From: CAVTWS01 sp963738445
Lineage (GTDB): Bacteria > Actinomycetota > Acidimicrobiia > Acidimicrobiales > SHLQ01
Assembly (NCBI GenBank): GCA_963738445.1
Contig: CAVTWS010000012.1
Location: 62,001 to 126,000 of the forward strand
Length of the DNA stretch: 64,000 nt
Direction of reading: 5' to 3'
The notes under the pieces were generated by a model that did not search any database, had not been told where the DNA came from, and worked only from the letters and a program-made list of their open reading frames with translations. A program made the translations under genes and the position numbers. Below, in pieces: positions 36,389 to 44,430 of the stretch (position 1 is the first letter of the stretch; every line of letters starts with the position of its first letter).

Positions 36389-37048
36389 TCAAGCCAAGGT
36401 CCAGAACGGGCCTCGGAGACCGACGGCTTCCAGGATGGCCTGGTTCTGCTCGCGGGTGTGGGGTCGCCAGTTCGGGTCGAGGCGATCACCCCACCATCGG
36501 TGGGCGAGCTCGGCCAGCACCGAGACCTGGATCGTCGTTCCCGGTGCCCGTCCGCCGAGCCAGCGGGCGATGTGCTCTTCCGACCGGAAGAGGTTCATGG
36601 TGCTTCAGGTGAAGGCGATGTCGTCCCACCACCTCGTGGCCGGGACCAGGCAGTGGAACAGCAGTGTGTCGTCGTCGGGACGCTGGTCGGAGACGGCGAG
36701 CGACAGAGGATCCCCGCAGTCGGGGCACGAGGTCTCGATGCGCCCGTCGCTCGCGAGCGCGTCGCAGATGCCCAAGGCATCCCATGCGCAGTTGGCGTAC
36801 CACCAGCGGCCGGCGGCCTGCACGCGGAACGCGGTCGGAACCGCCGAGAACGGGTTCAGCATTCGCAACTCGTCTGTCGATCGATTCATGACGAGCGCGT
36901 GCTGGCCGTCGAGCCGCCGCCATGCGGCGAGCACCTCGGCGCCCGAGAGCCCGGTCACGTCACCGACCTCGCTGACGGTCGGGGCCCGGCCGAGCGACAC
37001 GAACCGTGCGTAGGTGACGTTCCTGACGTCGATGTCGGGTTCGTCCAT
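36389..37048 (-). CDS. MerB-like (organomercurial lyase family) protein with in-frame UGA at the catalytic Cys; candidate selenoprotein
   Basis: Starts at ATG 37048 after GAGGAG. The winged-helix N-terminus (residues 15-55) and LRMLNPFSAVPTAFRVQAAG precede WWYANCAWDALGICDAL, which matches MerB Cys96-xx-Asp99, and TSCPDCGDPLSL. At codon 148 the frame meets TGA (36605-36607) in DDIAFT-TGA-STMNLFRSEEH, where relatives have Cys (FTCSTMNLF), equivalent to MerB Cys159. The frame then continues to a normal end (GLRGPFWTLA, stop 36389), giving 219 codons, close to the family length of about 212. MerB uses Cys96, Asp99 and Cys159 to cleave carbon-mercury bonds. A 7-bp hairpin with GGUC loop follows the UGA. 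Either UGA is read as selenocysteine, or this is a nonsense mutation or base error. It lies 11 bases downstream of the thiolase gene. Confidence 0.75.
36575..36592 (-). promoter_or_regulatory. SECIS-like hairpin downstream of in-frame UGA
   Basis: In the mRNA sense the sequence is CUCUUCC - GGUC - GGAAGAG: a perfect 7-bp stem with a 4-base loop. The first loop G is the 20th base after the UGA at 36605-36607. Bacterial SECIS elements lie in the coding region just after UGA with G (and often U) in the apical loop; in Escherichia coli fdhF the loop also contains GGUC at nearly the same distance. The hairpin lies in codons for the conserved peptide LFRSEE, so protein conservation could also explain it. 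Confidence 0.5.
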
Positions 37049-37059
37049 GCCGACTCTCC

Positions 37060-38286
37060 TCAGGCGCGTTCGATGATCGTCGCGGTACCCATGCCGCCGC
37101 CGGTGCACATCGTCACGAGTCCGGTCGAGCGGTCCTGGCGTTCGAGCTCGTCGAGCACGGTGCCGAGGAGCATGGCGCCCGTGGCGCCGATGGGGTGGCC
37201 GAGGGCGATGGCGCCGCCGTTCACGTTGACACGATCCGGGTCGAGGCCGAGGTCTCGGATCGTCTTGAGCGGCACCGCGGCGAACGCCTCGTTGATCTCC
37301 CACAGGTCGATGTCACCCACGGACATCCCTGCCTTGGCGAGGCAGCGTTCGGCCGCCGGGCCCGGAGCCGTGAGCATGATGATGGGCTCCGAGCCGATGG
37401 CGGCCGTGGCCCGTATGCGGGCGCGGGGCGTGATCCCATGGGCCCGGATCCACGAGTGGGACGCCACGACGACCGCAGCCGCGCCGTCGACGACACCGGA
37501 GGAGTTGCCGGCGTGGTGGACGTGGTCGACCGACACCACTGCGGGGTACCGGTCGAGGCATCGCTGGTCGTAGCTCCGATCCTCCCCGTCCGCGATCATC
37601 GCGCCCGTCGCAGCAAACGCCGGGGCGAGCGACCGGAGCCGTTCCACCGAGGTCCCGGGGCGGGGGTGCTCGTCGCGGGCGAGGAGCTCGTCACCGTCGG
37701 GCCCGTGCACGGGCACGAGGCTCCGGGCGAAACGCCCTTCGGCCACCGCGCGGGCGGCGAGGTCCTGGCTGCGGACGGCGAAGGTGTCGACGTCGTGCCT
37801 CGAGAAGCCTTCGAGGGACGCGATCAGGTCGGCGGAAACCCCCTGGGGCACGGTCGGGTACCGCTCCCGAAATGCCGCGTTTCCTCCGTCGATGGTGCTC
37901 GATCCCGCGGCCCGGCCCCACCGCGACATCGTCTCCACGCCACTGGCCACGACCAGGTCCTGGGCCCCGCTCGCCACCCCCATCGCCGCGACCGTGACCG
38001 CCTGCTGGGCCGATCCGCAGAACCGATTCAGGGTCATGCCGGGCACGGATTCGGGCCAGCCGGCGACCAGCGCCGCCAGTCGGCCGATGCAATCGCCGTG
38101 GTCGCCGCTGAGTATCCCGTTGCCGGCCACGACCTCGTCGACCTCGCGGGGATCGAAACCGACACGAGCCTGGAGGGCGCGGAGGCACTGGGCCAGGAGC
38201 TCTTGGGGGTGCACCCCATGTAGGGCGCCATCCGCACGTCCCCTCCCTCGCGGGGTGCGGACGGCGTCGACGATCCAGGCTTCCAT
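37060..38286 (-). CDS. Thiolase (acetyl-CoA acyltransferase)
   Basis: 408 residues, intact. The nucleophilic Cys is in MTLNRFCGSAQQAV, the active-site region WEINEAFAAVPLK and NVNGGAIALGHPIGATGA supplies the His, and the second Cys is in CTGGGMGTATII. It starts MEAWIVDAVRTPRGRGRADG. Thiolases catalyse the last, thiolytic step of beta-oxidation or the reverse condensation. It is divergent from an acyl-CoA dehydrogenase gene (38404), forming a beta-oxidation pair around a 117-base shared control region. The MerB-like gene follows 11 bases downstream. Confidence 0.94.
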   Translation of the reverse strand: MEAWIVDAVRTPRGRGRADGALHGVHPQELLAQCLRALQARVGFDPREVDEVVAGNGILSGDHGDCIGRLAALVAGWPESVPGMTLNRFCGSAQQAVTVAAMGVASGAQDLVVASGVETMSRWGRAAGSSTIDGGNAAFRERYPTVPQGVSADLIASLEGFSRHDVDTFAVRSQDLAARAVAEGRFARSLVPVHGPDGDELLARDEHPRPGTSVERLRSLAPAFAATGAMIADGEDRSYDQRCLDRYPAVVSVDHVHHAGNSSGVVDGAAAVVVASHSWIRAHGITPRARIRATAAIGSEPIIMLTAPGPAAERCLAKAGMSVGDIDLWEINEAFAAVPLKTIRDLGLDPDRVNVNGGAIALGHPIGATGAMLLGTVLDELERQDRSTGLVTMCTGGGMGTATIIERA

Positions 38287-38403
38287 GCCACAACACCTCC
38301 AGCGGGCCGCAGACAGGAGGGCCCGCAGGGCCGGAGACTAACGTGAACTCGATGTCGGTTCCGATCCCGTCAGCAACCGTTCGACACCACCGAGGGACTC
38401 CGC

Positions 38404-39711
38404 ATGGCGTGGGATTTCGAGACCGACCCCGAGTACACCGAGTTGCTCGCCTGGGCCGACGCGTTCGTGCGGGAGGAGTGCGAACCGCTCGACCTCGTCG
38501 TGCGGGAATCGCACGATCTGCACGATCCGGTGCGGCAGGCGCTCATCCCGCCGCTCCAGGACATCGTCAAGGCCAAGGGCCTGTGGGGCACCCACCTCGG
38601 TCCGGATCTGGGCGGACCCGGCTTCGGGCAGGTCAAGCTGGCGCTGCTGAACGAGATCATCGGCCGGTCGTTCTGCGCCCCGGTCGTGTTCGGGTCGCAG
38701 GCGCCGGACTCGGGCAACAGCGAGATCCTGGCCCGTTTCGGAACACCCGAGCTGAAGGAGCGGTACCTCGAGCCGCTGCTCGACAACCGGATCGTGTCGT
38801 CGTTCTCGATGACCGAACCACAGGGTGGCGCGGACCCGAAGATCTTCACCACCACGGCCGTGCCGGATGGCGACCACTGGGTCATCAACGGGGAGAAGTG
38901 GTACACGTCGTACGCCGCGCTGGCGTCGTTCCTCATCGTCATGACGGTCACCGACCCGGACGCTCCGCCGTACCAGCAGCAGACGATGTTCGTCGTTCCG
39001 GCCGGCACCCCGGGGGTCGACGTGCTCCGGAGCGTCGGCAACGGCTGGGAGCCGCCGGGGGAGGGGATCGAAGGGTATGTGCGTTACGAGAACGTGCGCG
39101 TGTCGGCCGACCACATGCTCGGGCCGCGCGGCGGCGCGTTCATGGTCGCCCAGACCCGGCTCGGCGGCGGGCGCATCCATCACGCCATGCGCACGGTCGG
39201 CCTCGTGCAGAAGATCTACGACATGCTCTGTGAGCGGGCGGTGTCACGGTTCACCCAGGGCGAGGTGCTGGCCGACAAGCAGCTGGTGCAGGCGATGATC
39301 GCCGACTCCTGGATGGAGATCCAGTGCTTCCGGCTCCTCACCATGCAGACGGCGTGGAAGATCGACAAGTACCACGACTACCGGGCGGTCCGGGGTGACA
39401 TCTCGGCGGTGAAGGCGATGATGCCGAAGGTGCTGCTCGATGTCGCCTCCCGGGCCCTGCAACTGCACGGTTCGCTCGGAGCGTCGCACGAGATGCCGTT
39501 CGTGAAGTACCTGAACGAGTCGTTCGTGATGGGCTTGGCCGACGGGCCGACCGAGGTGCACAAGGTCACGCTGGCCAAACAACTGTTGCGGGGCGTCGCG
39601 ACCTCGCCCGATCTGTTCCCGTCCGGCCACATCCCGCGCCTCAGGGCGGCGGCCGAGGTCAAGTACGCAACACAGCTCGCCGGGTTGGCGCGTCACGAGC
39701 CGTTCAACTGA
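38404..39711 (+). CDS. Acyl-CoA dehydrogenase
   Basis: 435 residues starting MAWDFETDPEYTELLAWADA after GAGGGA. N-terminal helices, then SSFSMTEPQGGADPKIFTT (flavin and substrate strand), HWVINGEKWYTSYAALASF, RLGGGRIHHAMRTVGLVQKI, LHGSLGASHEMPF and VMGLADGPTEVHKVTLAKQL, where the Asp before GPTEVH lies in the catalytic-base region of long-chain/ACAD10-11-like members. It oxidises an acyl-CoA to the enoyl-CoA with FAD. Co-regulation with the divergent thiolase gene is likely. Intact. Confidence 0.94.
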   Translation: MAWDFETDPEYTELLAWADAFVREECEPLDLVVRESHDLHDPVRQALIPPLQDIVKAKGLWGTHLGPDLGGPGFGQVKLALLNEIIGRSFCAPVVFGSQAPDSGNSEILARFGTPELKERYLEPLLDNRIVSSFSMTEPQGGADPKIFTTTAVPDGDHWVINGEKWYTSYAALASFLIVMTVTDPDAPPYQQQTMFVVPAGTPGVDVLRSVGNGWEPPGEGIEGYVRYENVRVSADHMLGPRGGAFMVAQTRLGGGRIHHAMRTVGLVQKIYDMLCERAVSRFTQGEVLADKQLVQAMIADSWMEIQCFRLLTMQTAWKIDKYHDYRAVRGDISAVKAMMPKVLLDVASRALQLHGSLGASHEMPFVKYLNESFVMGLADGPTEVHKVTLAKQLLRGVATSPDLFPSGHIPRLRAAAEVKYATQLAGLARHEPFN

Positions 39712-39872
39712 CCCTCGTCAGGTGAGGGGCCCTTCTCGTGGAGCCAGGCTGTGGTTTCTCCCGGCGACGTTCCTGACCTGTCCGCGAAATCGGACCGTTA
39801 TCTGCCGCGACGTCCGAGCGTGAGTCGGCGGCTCGCGTCGCGCTCGCAGTTCGCGGTCGGAGTCACCGTGTC

Positions 39873-40214
39873 ATGCTCCAGCTGCCTGATGGGACGGCCG
39901 TTCCGCTCCCGGCTGCGCTGGTCGACGTGTTGCGGGCGACGGCGGCCGAGCTCGCCGATGGTCATGCGGTGACGGTGCTGCCGTCTGAGGTCAGTCTGAC
40001 ACCGACAGAGGTCGGGGAACTGCTAGGACTCTCCCGGCCCTTCGTTGTTCGACTCCTCGACGAAGGCACCATCCCATCTGAGCGGCTCCCGCGGAGCGGT
40101 CATCGCCGGGTGCTGCTCTCTGATGTGTTGGCGTTCCAGTCCCAACGTGAGCGCCGCCGCAAGGGTCGACAGCGCATCGCCGCCGCCGTTGAGGACGCCC
40201 AACTCTCGTACTGA
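39873..40214 (+). CDS. HTH (excisionase-family) antitoxin
   Basis: 113 residues. The central MerR/Xis-like helix-turn-helix reads LTPTEVGELLGLSRPFVVRL, then LDEGTIPSERLPRSGHRRVL and LSDVLAFQSQRERRRKGRQR. This arrangement (N-terminal dimer region, HTH, basic C-terminus) is typical of antitoxins that pair with PIN toxins in actinobacteria. The stop overlaps the ATG of the PIN-domain gene as TGATG. The antitoxin is intact although its toxin gene has an internal deletion. Confidence 0.85.
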   Translation: MLQLPDGTAVPLPAALVDVLRATAAELADGHAVTVLPSEVSLTPTEVGELLGLSRPFVVRLLDEGTIPSERLPRSGHRRVLLSDVLAFQSQRERRRKGRQRIAAAVEDAQLSY

Positions 40215-40372
40215 TGGGCCGGATTCTGCCCGACACGAACGTGCTGTTCCCGTTCTCGGTGATGGATCTCCTGCTCGCGCTCAGCGAGGACGGGATTCAT
40301 GACGTGATCTTGAGGACTTCCCATCCAAGCCTCTCGCCGAACGCGGTGTGCGCGTAGCCGAGCCCGACGTCT
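40214..40372 (+). pseudogene. PIN-domain toxin with internal deletion
   Basis: Starts MGRILPDTNVLFPFSVMDLL and ALSEDGIHDVI, the first PIN strand with the catalytic Asp in DTN. It then jumps, in another frame, to EDFPSKPLAERGVRVAEPDV, which is the C-terminal part of the domain. A normal toxin of this type has about 180 residues, so about 240 or more bases are missing near 40308. In its own frame the product stops at 40357 after 47 residues. The remaining 130 bases to the next gene hold no recognisable coding sequence. Confidence 0.72.
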
Positions 40373-40503
40373 GCCATCATGCCGAGGGGCCCAGCCGGCC
40401 TCCTCGTCGACAATCCACCGCTCGTTGGCTTGGCGCCGCTGTGACGCGGGTTGCGATCCGAGACAACGACCAAGTGGAGGTCACCCAACGGCAGCCACCA
40501 TCA

Positions 40504-41511
40504 CTAGACGAGAGGACCGCCCCGTCGAGCTGGGCTGTCGTCGAGAAGTGATGTGGCCCGGGCCAGGAGTGCCGGAAGCCGACGGGCGATGGCTTCGGTG
40601 TCGGGGTCGGGATGGTCGCGGCGCCGGTTGTGCTTGACGATCAACGCCCAGGTGGCGGTGGCCTTGAAGCAGGCGAGGGCCGAGAACCACGTGAGCGCCG
40701 GGATCTCCCGGCCGACGTGTCGGGCGTAGGTCGCCAGGAGGTCGCCGGGGGAGGGGAGCAGCCCGACGTACGGCGTCGAGCGGCCGTAGGTGGCCGGGTC
40801 GGCGTTGATCAGGAACCACCCGAGGTCGACCCTCGGGTCACCGACGCACCAGATCTCCCAGTCGATGACCGCGGTGATGGTCGGTCCGGTCGCGAGGGTG
40901 TTCCCGAGGCGGAGGTCGCCGTGCACGATGGTCGGCCCGATGGACTCGGGCACCGAGTCGTGCAGGCGTTCCGCGACCCGTCCCCACCCTGGCGCCAACG
41001 CGGGGTCCACGGTGTCGAGGAGGCGGGTCCACCGCGCGAGCTCGTCGGCCGGTCCGACCACCGGTTCGTCGGCGAGGCCGAGCGGCGCCGGGTCCGAGGT
41101 GTGGAGGCGGGCCAGCACCCGGGCGGCGTCGTGCAGGCGCTCGGCGATCACCGGCGGCGTCTCGGCCATCTCGTGGTCGAACAGGGGCTCGACCGACGTG
41201 CCGGGCAGGAAGGACATGACGAACAGCGGCGGATCGCCGGGTGGCGCGCCCAGGTCCTCGAACAGCACCTCCGGTACCGGAACGTCGGAGTCGTGCAGGG
41301 CGCGCAGGAGTCGGGCCTGGCGCAGGACATCCCGATTGCGGACGGGTTCCAGTCCCGCCGGCGCCACCTTCACCACGGCCCGCCTCCGCACCCCGTCCAC
41401 GGTGACCGTGGCGGAGTACGTCAGGCTCGACGCACCCCCGGCGAGCGGGCGCAGATCCTCCGGCCGTATCGCCGCCAAGCGCTGGGCCAGCGCGGGGAGC
41501 CCGATCTCCAT
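40504..41511 (-). CDS. Aminoglycoside-phosphotransferase-fold kinase-like protein
   Basis: 335 residues from the ATG preceded by GGGAGG. The N-lobe has LRPLAGGASSLTYSATV and RRRAVVKVAP (ATP-binding Lys). The catalytic loop is PTIVHGDLRLGN and the metal-binding motif is VIDWEIWCVGDPRVDLG. Such phosphotransferases in acyl-CoA-rich loci (ACAD10/11-like) may phosphorylate small hydroxylated molecules, including 4-hydroxyacyl-CoAs; aminoglycoside resistance is only one branch. A related protein is encoded at 50593-51687. Confidence 0.88.
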   Translation of the reverse strand: MEIGLPALAQRLAAIRPEDLRPLAGGASSLTYSATVTVDGVRRRAVVKVAPAGLEPVRNRDVLRQARLLRALHDSDVPVPEVLFEDLGAPPGDPPLFVMSFLPGTSVEPLFDHEMAETPPVIAERLHDAARVLARLHTSDPAPLGLADEPVVGPADELARWTRLLDTVDPALAPGWGRVAERLHDSVPESIGPTIVHGDLRLGNTLATGPTITAVIDWEIWCVGDPRVDLGWFLINADPATYGRSTPYVGLLPSPGDLLATYARHVGREIPALTWFSALACFKATATWALIVKHNRRRDHPDPDTEAIARRLPALLARATSLLDDSPARRGGPLV

Positions 41512-41658
41512 GACACCTCCCTTCACATTCCTTCCGCGGGCGACGGTCGACAGCAGTGCACGGTAGCTGCGGTGGGTACGGAGGGCGCACTACGTTGGTT
41601 CGGGTCTCGGAGCCGAGACGGCGGTACCGCCAGCACGGGGCGGGTCAGGGAGGAATCG

Positions 41659-42453
41659 ATGACCGGGACGTGTGCAGGCCGAGTGGCGCTGGTGACCGGC
41701 GCCAGCCGTGGCCTGGGCCAGGCCATCGCCGAACGGTTGGCCGCCGAAGGTGCGATCGTGGCGCTCAGCGCCCGGACCGTCGAGGCCGAGGACGGCAAGG
41801 TCGGATCGTTGGCGGAGACCGTCGCCCGGATCGAGGCGGCCGGTGGCCAGGCGATCGCGGTGCGCGCTGACATCTCCGTGGCCGACGAGCGGGCGCGGAT
41901 GTTCGGCGAGGTCGTCGATCGGGTCGGCGCCCCGGACATCCTCGTGAACAACGCCGCGGTCACGTTCCTCCGGCCGCTCGACACGTTCCCCGACAAGCGG
42001 GTGAAGCTGATGTTCGAGACGCATGTCTTCGCTCCGTTGCACCTGTGCCAGTTGGCGATCCCGGCCATGCGTGAGCGGCGCCGGGGTTGGATCCTCAACC
42101 TCACGTCGGTCGCGGGGGCGCAGCCGGAGGGCCCCCCGTTCTCCGAGTTCGACGTCTCGGCCGGCTTCGGGATCTACGGGTCGGCCAAGGCCGCTCTCCA
42201 ACGGCTGACCGGCTCGCTGGCGGCCGAGCTGTATGCCGACGGGATCGCCGTGAACGCCGCAGCGCCGTTCAAACCTGTTCCCACTCCGGGCGCCGGCATG
42301 CTCGACCTCGCTAAGGAAGACATCGAGGACATCGGCCTGATCGTCGAGACGGCGCACATCCTGTGTACGGCGGATCCGGCGACGTTGACGGGACGGGTGG
42401 TGTGGACCGAACCGTTCCTCGCCGAGCTCGGCCGACTTCCCGACGCCCCCTGA
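41659..42453 (+). CDS. SDR family NAD(P)-dependent oxidoreductase
   Basis: 264 residues, intact, ATG after AGGGAGG. VALVTGASRGLGQAIAERLA is the cofactor motif, SARTVEAEDGKVGSL suggests NADP preference (Arg after beta-2), and DILVNNAAVTF is the NNAG region. The catalytic Ser is in ILNLTSVAGA and YxxxK is YGSAKAAL. The segment KPVPTPG replaces the usual PG motif. The 64 bases between its stop and the next start suggest an operon with the AttH-like gene downstream. Substrate unknown. Confidence 0.9.
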   Translation: MTGTCAGRVALVTGASRGLGQAIAERLAAEGAIVALSARTVEAEDGKVGSLAETVARIEAAGGQAIAVRADISVADERARMFGEVVDRVGAPDILVNNAAVTFLRPLDTFPDKRVKLMFETHVFAPLHLCQLAIPAMRERRRGWILNLTSVAGAQPEGPPFSEFDVSAGFGIYGSAKAALQRLTGSLAAELYADGIAVNAAAPFKPVPTPGAGMLDLAKEDIEDIGLIVETAHILCTADPATLTGRVVWTEPFLAELGRLPDAP

Positions 42454-42516
42454 CCGGGCCGTTCCCAGCACCCACCACCGAGACCGCACGAGCGACCGAC
42501 CACGAGGAGAGCACCG

Positions 42517-43614
42517 ATGGGATATTCCGTCGACGACGAGCGTTTCACGCACCAGCTGCCACGCCCGTTCGACGAGGTGCACGACCATGACGGCAGCTGG
42601 TCGGACCGTTGTTACTTCTTCGCCCATTCCCCGGACGGCACGCAGCTCATCACCAACGGCTGGGGCAACAACCCCAACCAACGGGCCGGTATGGGGTACG
42701 GAAAGGTGGCCCGGGCCGACGGCCGGCACTGGGACCTGTCGTCGGGCCGGCGGATCACCGGAGGCGACCGGGGCGACCTTCGGGGCGGGCCGATGAGCTG
42801 GACGTGCGTCGAACCGCTGCAACGATGGACCCTCGAGGTGGGCCCGAACCCGTCGGGCATCGAGTGGGAGATGCACTACTCGCCCCGCGCTCCGATGTGG
42901 GAGCTGCTCCCCATGCACGTGGTCGTGGATGGGCGGGTGATCGTCGACATGTACCACATGAAGCAATCGGGCCAGTGGACCGGGTGGGTCCAGGTCGACG
43001 GCGAGCGGACCTCGATCGACGGGTGGCGCGGCGGGCGTGACCGCACCTTCGGGGTCCGGATCGCCGACGAGATCGACTTCTGGCTGTGGCTCGACATCGG
43101 CTTCGAGGACCGGTCGATCCAGGCGTGGGTGATCGAGTCCCACGACGGCACGGTCCAGTACGTCGACGGTGGCATCACCCACGACGACGGAACACTGTCG
43201 AAGCGGTTCGTCAAGATCGAGCACGAGGCCGAGTTCGACGGCGATCGCAAGCGCCCGTCTCGGGCGGTCGTGGTGTTCACCGACGAGGATGGCGCGACGT
43301 ATCGGGTCGCCGGCGAGGCCGAGCACCAGCACGTCAACGCCTACTACGGCGGGCCGCTGCCCAGCCGTGTCGTCGAGGACTACGGCGACGGGGAGTACCT
43401 GGTCCACTTCCCGTGGAACGCCGCCGATCCGGAGGAGCTGACCGCGCTCGAGTCGCGTTCGATGTCGATCGACCAGCTGATGCGGTTCGACCTCGACGGC
43501 ATGATCGGCCACGGGATCTTCGAGATGCTGTCCGGCGGCGAAGGCCACGTGCGCTATCCGAACTGGCCGTCGATGGACATGTCCGCATTTCGGCAGACGT
43601 CGAAGAAGTCCTGA
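42517..43614 (+). CDS. AttH/hydroxyneurosporene-synthase-like (lipocalin-like) protein
   Basis: 365 residues, intact. A beta-strand-rich protein with DGSWSDRCYFFAHSPDGTQL, WGNNPNQRAGMGYGKVARAD, RGGRDRTFGVRIADEIDF and WLWLDIGFEDRSIQAWVIES, resembling the two-domain lipocalin-like fold of CrtC/AttH-type proteins. No catalytic residues can be named. A second member is encoded at 49422-50576. Both lie next to SDR genes, which suggests they bind or modify a hydrophobic intermediate of the same pathway. Confidence 0.68.
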   Translation: MGYSVDDERFTHQLPRPFDEVHDHDGSWSDRCYFFAHSPDGTQLITNGWGNNPNQRAGMGYGKVARADGRHWDLSSGRRITGGDRGDLRGGPMSWTCVEPLQRWTLEVGPNPSGIEWEMHYSPRAPMWELLPMHVVVDGRVIVDMYHMKQSGQWTGWVQVDGERTSIDGWRGGRDRTFGVRIADEIDFWLWLDIGFEDRSIQAWVIESHDGTVQYVDGGITHDDGTLSKRFVKIEHEAEFDGDRKRPSRAVVVFTDEDGATYRVAGEAEHQHVNAYYGGPLPSRVVEDYGDGEYLVHFPWNAADPEELTALESRSMSIDQLMRFDLDGMIGHGIFEMLSGGEGHVRYPNWPSMDMSAFRQTSKKS

Positions 43615-43657
43615 ACCAGCTCGGGGTCCGGCATCCTCCGTCCCACGGAAGGAATTC

Positions 43658-43687
43658 TGACCATGGTCGATGACCATGGTGTATCTT
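43658..43687 (+). promoter_or_regulatory. Repeated palindromic operator and -10 of Phd/PIN toxin-antitoxin genes
   Basis: Two copies of the palindrome ACCATGGT (43660-43667 and 43673-43680), 13 bases apart, lie directly before TATCTT (43682-43687). The ATG at 43694 follows 6 bases after this -10, a leaderless spacing. Paired sites one helical turn apart upstream of a Phd-type antitoxin fit autoregulation. Confidence 0.58.
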
Positions 43688-43693
43688 GGCCTG

Positions 43694-43921
43694 ATGGAGG
43701 AGACGAAGGTGCAGGCGAGCGTATTCAAGGCGCGATGTCTGGCCATGCTCGACGAGGTCGAGACAACTCACCGGACCTTCATCGTGACCAAGAACGGTCG
43801 ACCGGTGGCGAAGCTCACGCCGCTCGACTCGCCCGCCGCCACGACGGGCAGCGTCACGCTGCTGGCTGATGACGACGAGGACTACTTCTCCACCGGCTCG
43901 GAGTGGGATGCCGACGCGTGA
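43694..43921 (+). CDS. Phd/YefM-type antitoxin
   Basis: 75 residues starting MEETKVQASVFKARCLAMLD at an ATG that fits the -10 at 43682-43687; an upstream ATG at 43670 would lie inside the operator. TTHRTFIVTKNGRPVAKLTP is the DNA-binding and dimer region of Phd/YefM antitoxins and LLADDDEDYFSTGSEWDAD is the acidic toxin-binding tail. The stop lies 14 bases inside the PIN toxin gene, which is typical coupling of antitoxin and toxin translation. Confidence 0.86.
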   Translation: MEETKVQASVFKARCLAMLDEVETTHRTFIVTKNGRPVAKLTPLDSPAATTGSVTLLADDDEDYFSTGSEWDADA

Positions 43922-44318
43922 TGACGTGCTGGTCGACACCCATGCGTTGTTGTGGTGGCAGGCGGGCGGGGAGCGGCTCTCGCAGATCGCCGCCCGCCGT
44001 ATCGAACGGGCCACCGTTGTCTTCCTGAGTCCGATCACCTGCTGGGAGATAGCGATGCTGGTGGCGAAGGGACGGGTCGCCCTCGACCGCCCCGTCGAGG
44101 CCTGGGTCAACGACCTGCTGGCGACGAGCTCGGCCGAGATCGCCGAGCTGACGCCCAGGATTGCGGTCACGGCGGGCGAGCTCCGAGACTTCCACGGCGA
44201 CCCGGCCGACCGAATCATCTTCGCCACTGCGGCCAGTCAGCGGCTCCCCCTCGTCACCAAGGACGGCCGTCTCCGCGAGCGTGCCGCCGCTGACCCCACG
44301 ATCGACATCGTCTGGTGA
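43908..44318 (+). CDS. PIN-domain ribonuclease toxin
   Basis: 136 residues, intact. DDVLVDTHALLWWQAGGERL has the first catalytic Asp, SPITCWEIAMLVAKG the Glu, and DFHGDPADRIIFATA and PLVTKDGRLRE give the two further acidic sites. This DTHxLLWW subclass pairs with Phd-type antitoxins. PIN toxins cut structured RNA such as tRNA. Of the four toxin loci in the window (19 kb, 23 kb, 40 kb and here), this is the only one that appears fully intact. Confidence 0.88.
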   Translation: MPTRDDVLVDTHALLWWQAGGERLSQIAARRIERATVVFLSPITCWEIAMLVAKGRVALDRPVEAWVNDLLATSSAEIAELTPRIAVTAGELRDFHGDPADRIIFATAASQRLPLVTKDGRLRERAAADPTIDIVW

Positions 44319-44430
44319 GCGCGCCGCTGATCAGGGCGTTCGATCAGCCCGCTCTCCAACTGGTGTCACCTAAGCTCCGGCGCGTGCCGACGACGACGAT
44401 GCACCAAACCGATTTCGCCCGAGGTCTGTC

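Noticed and set aside
36389..36598. A separate 69-residue gene starting at MNLFRSEEH
   Set aside because: The peptide is the known C-terminal third of the MerB-like family, in the same frame as the upstream part and separated only by the TGA; no ribosome-binding site precedes its ATG.
39715..39745. GC-rich stem after the acyl-CoA dehydrogenase stop as an intrinsic terminator
   Set aside because: The stem is imperfect and no T-run follows.
41590..43746. 718-codon minus-strand open frame
   Set aside because: It is antisense to two clear genes (SDR 41659-42453 and AttH-like 42517-43614) and has no recognisable motif.
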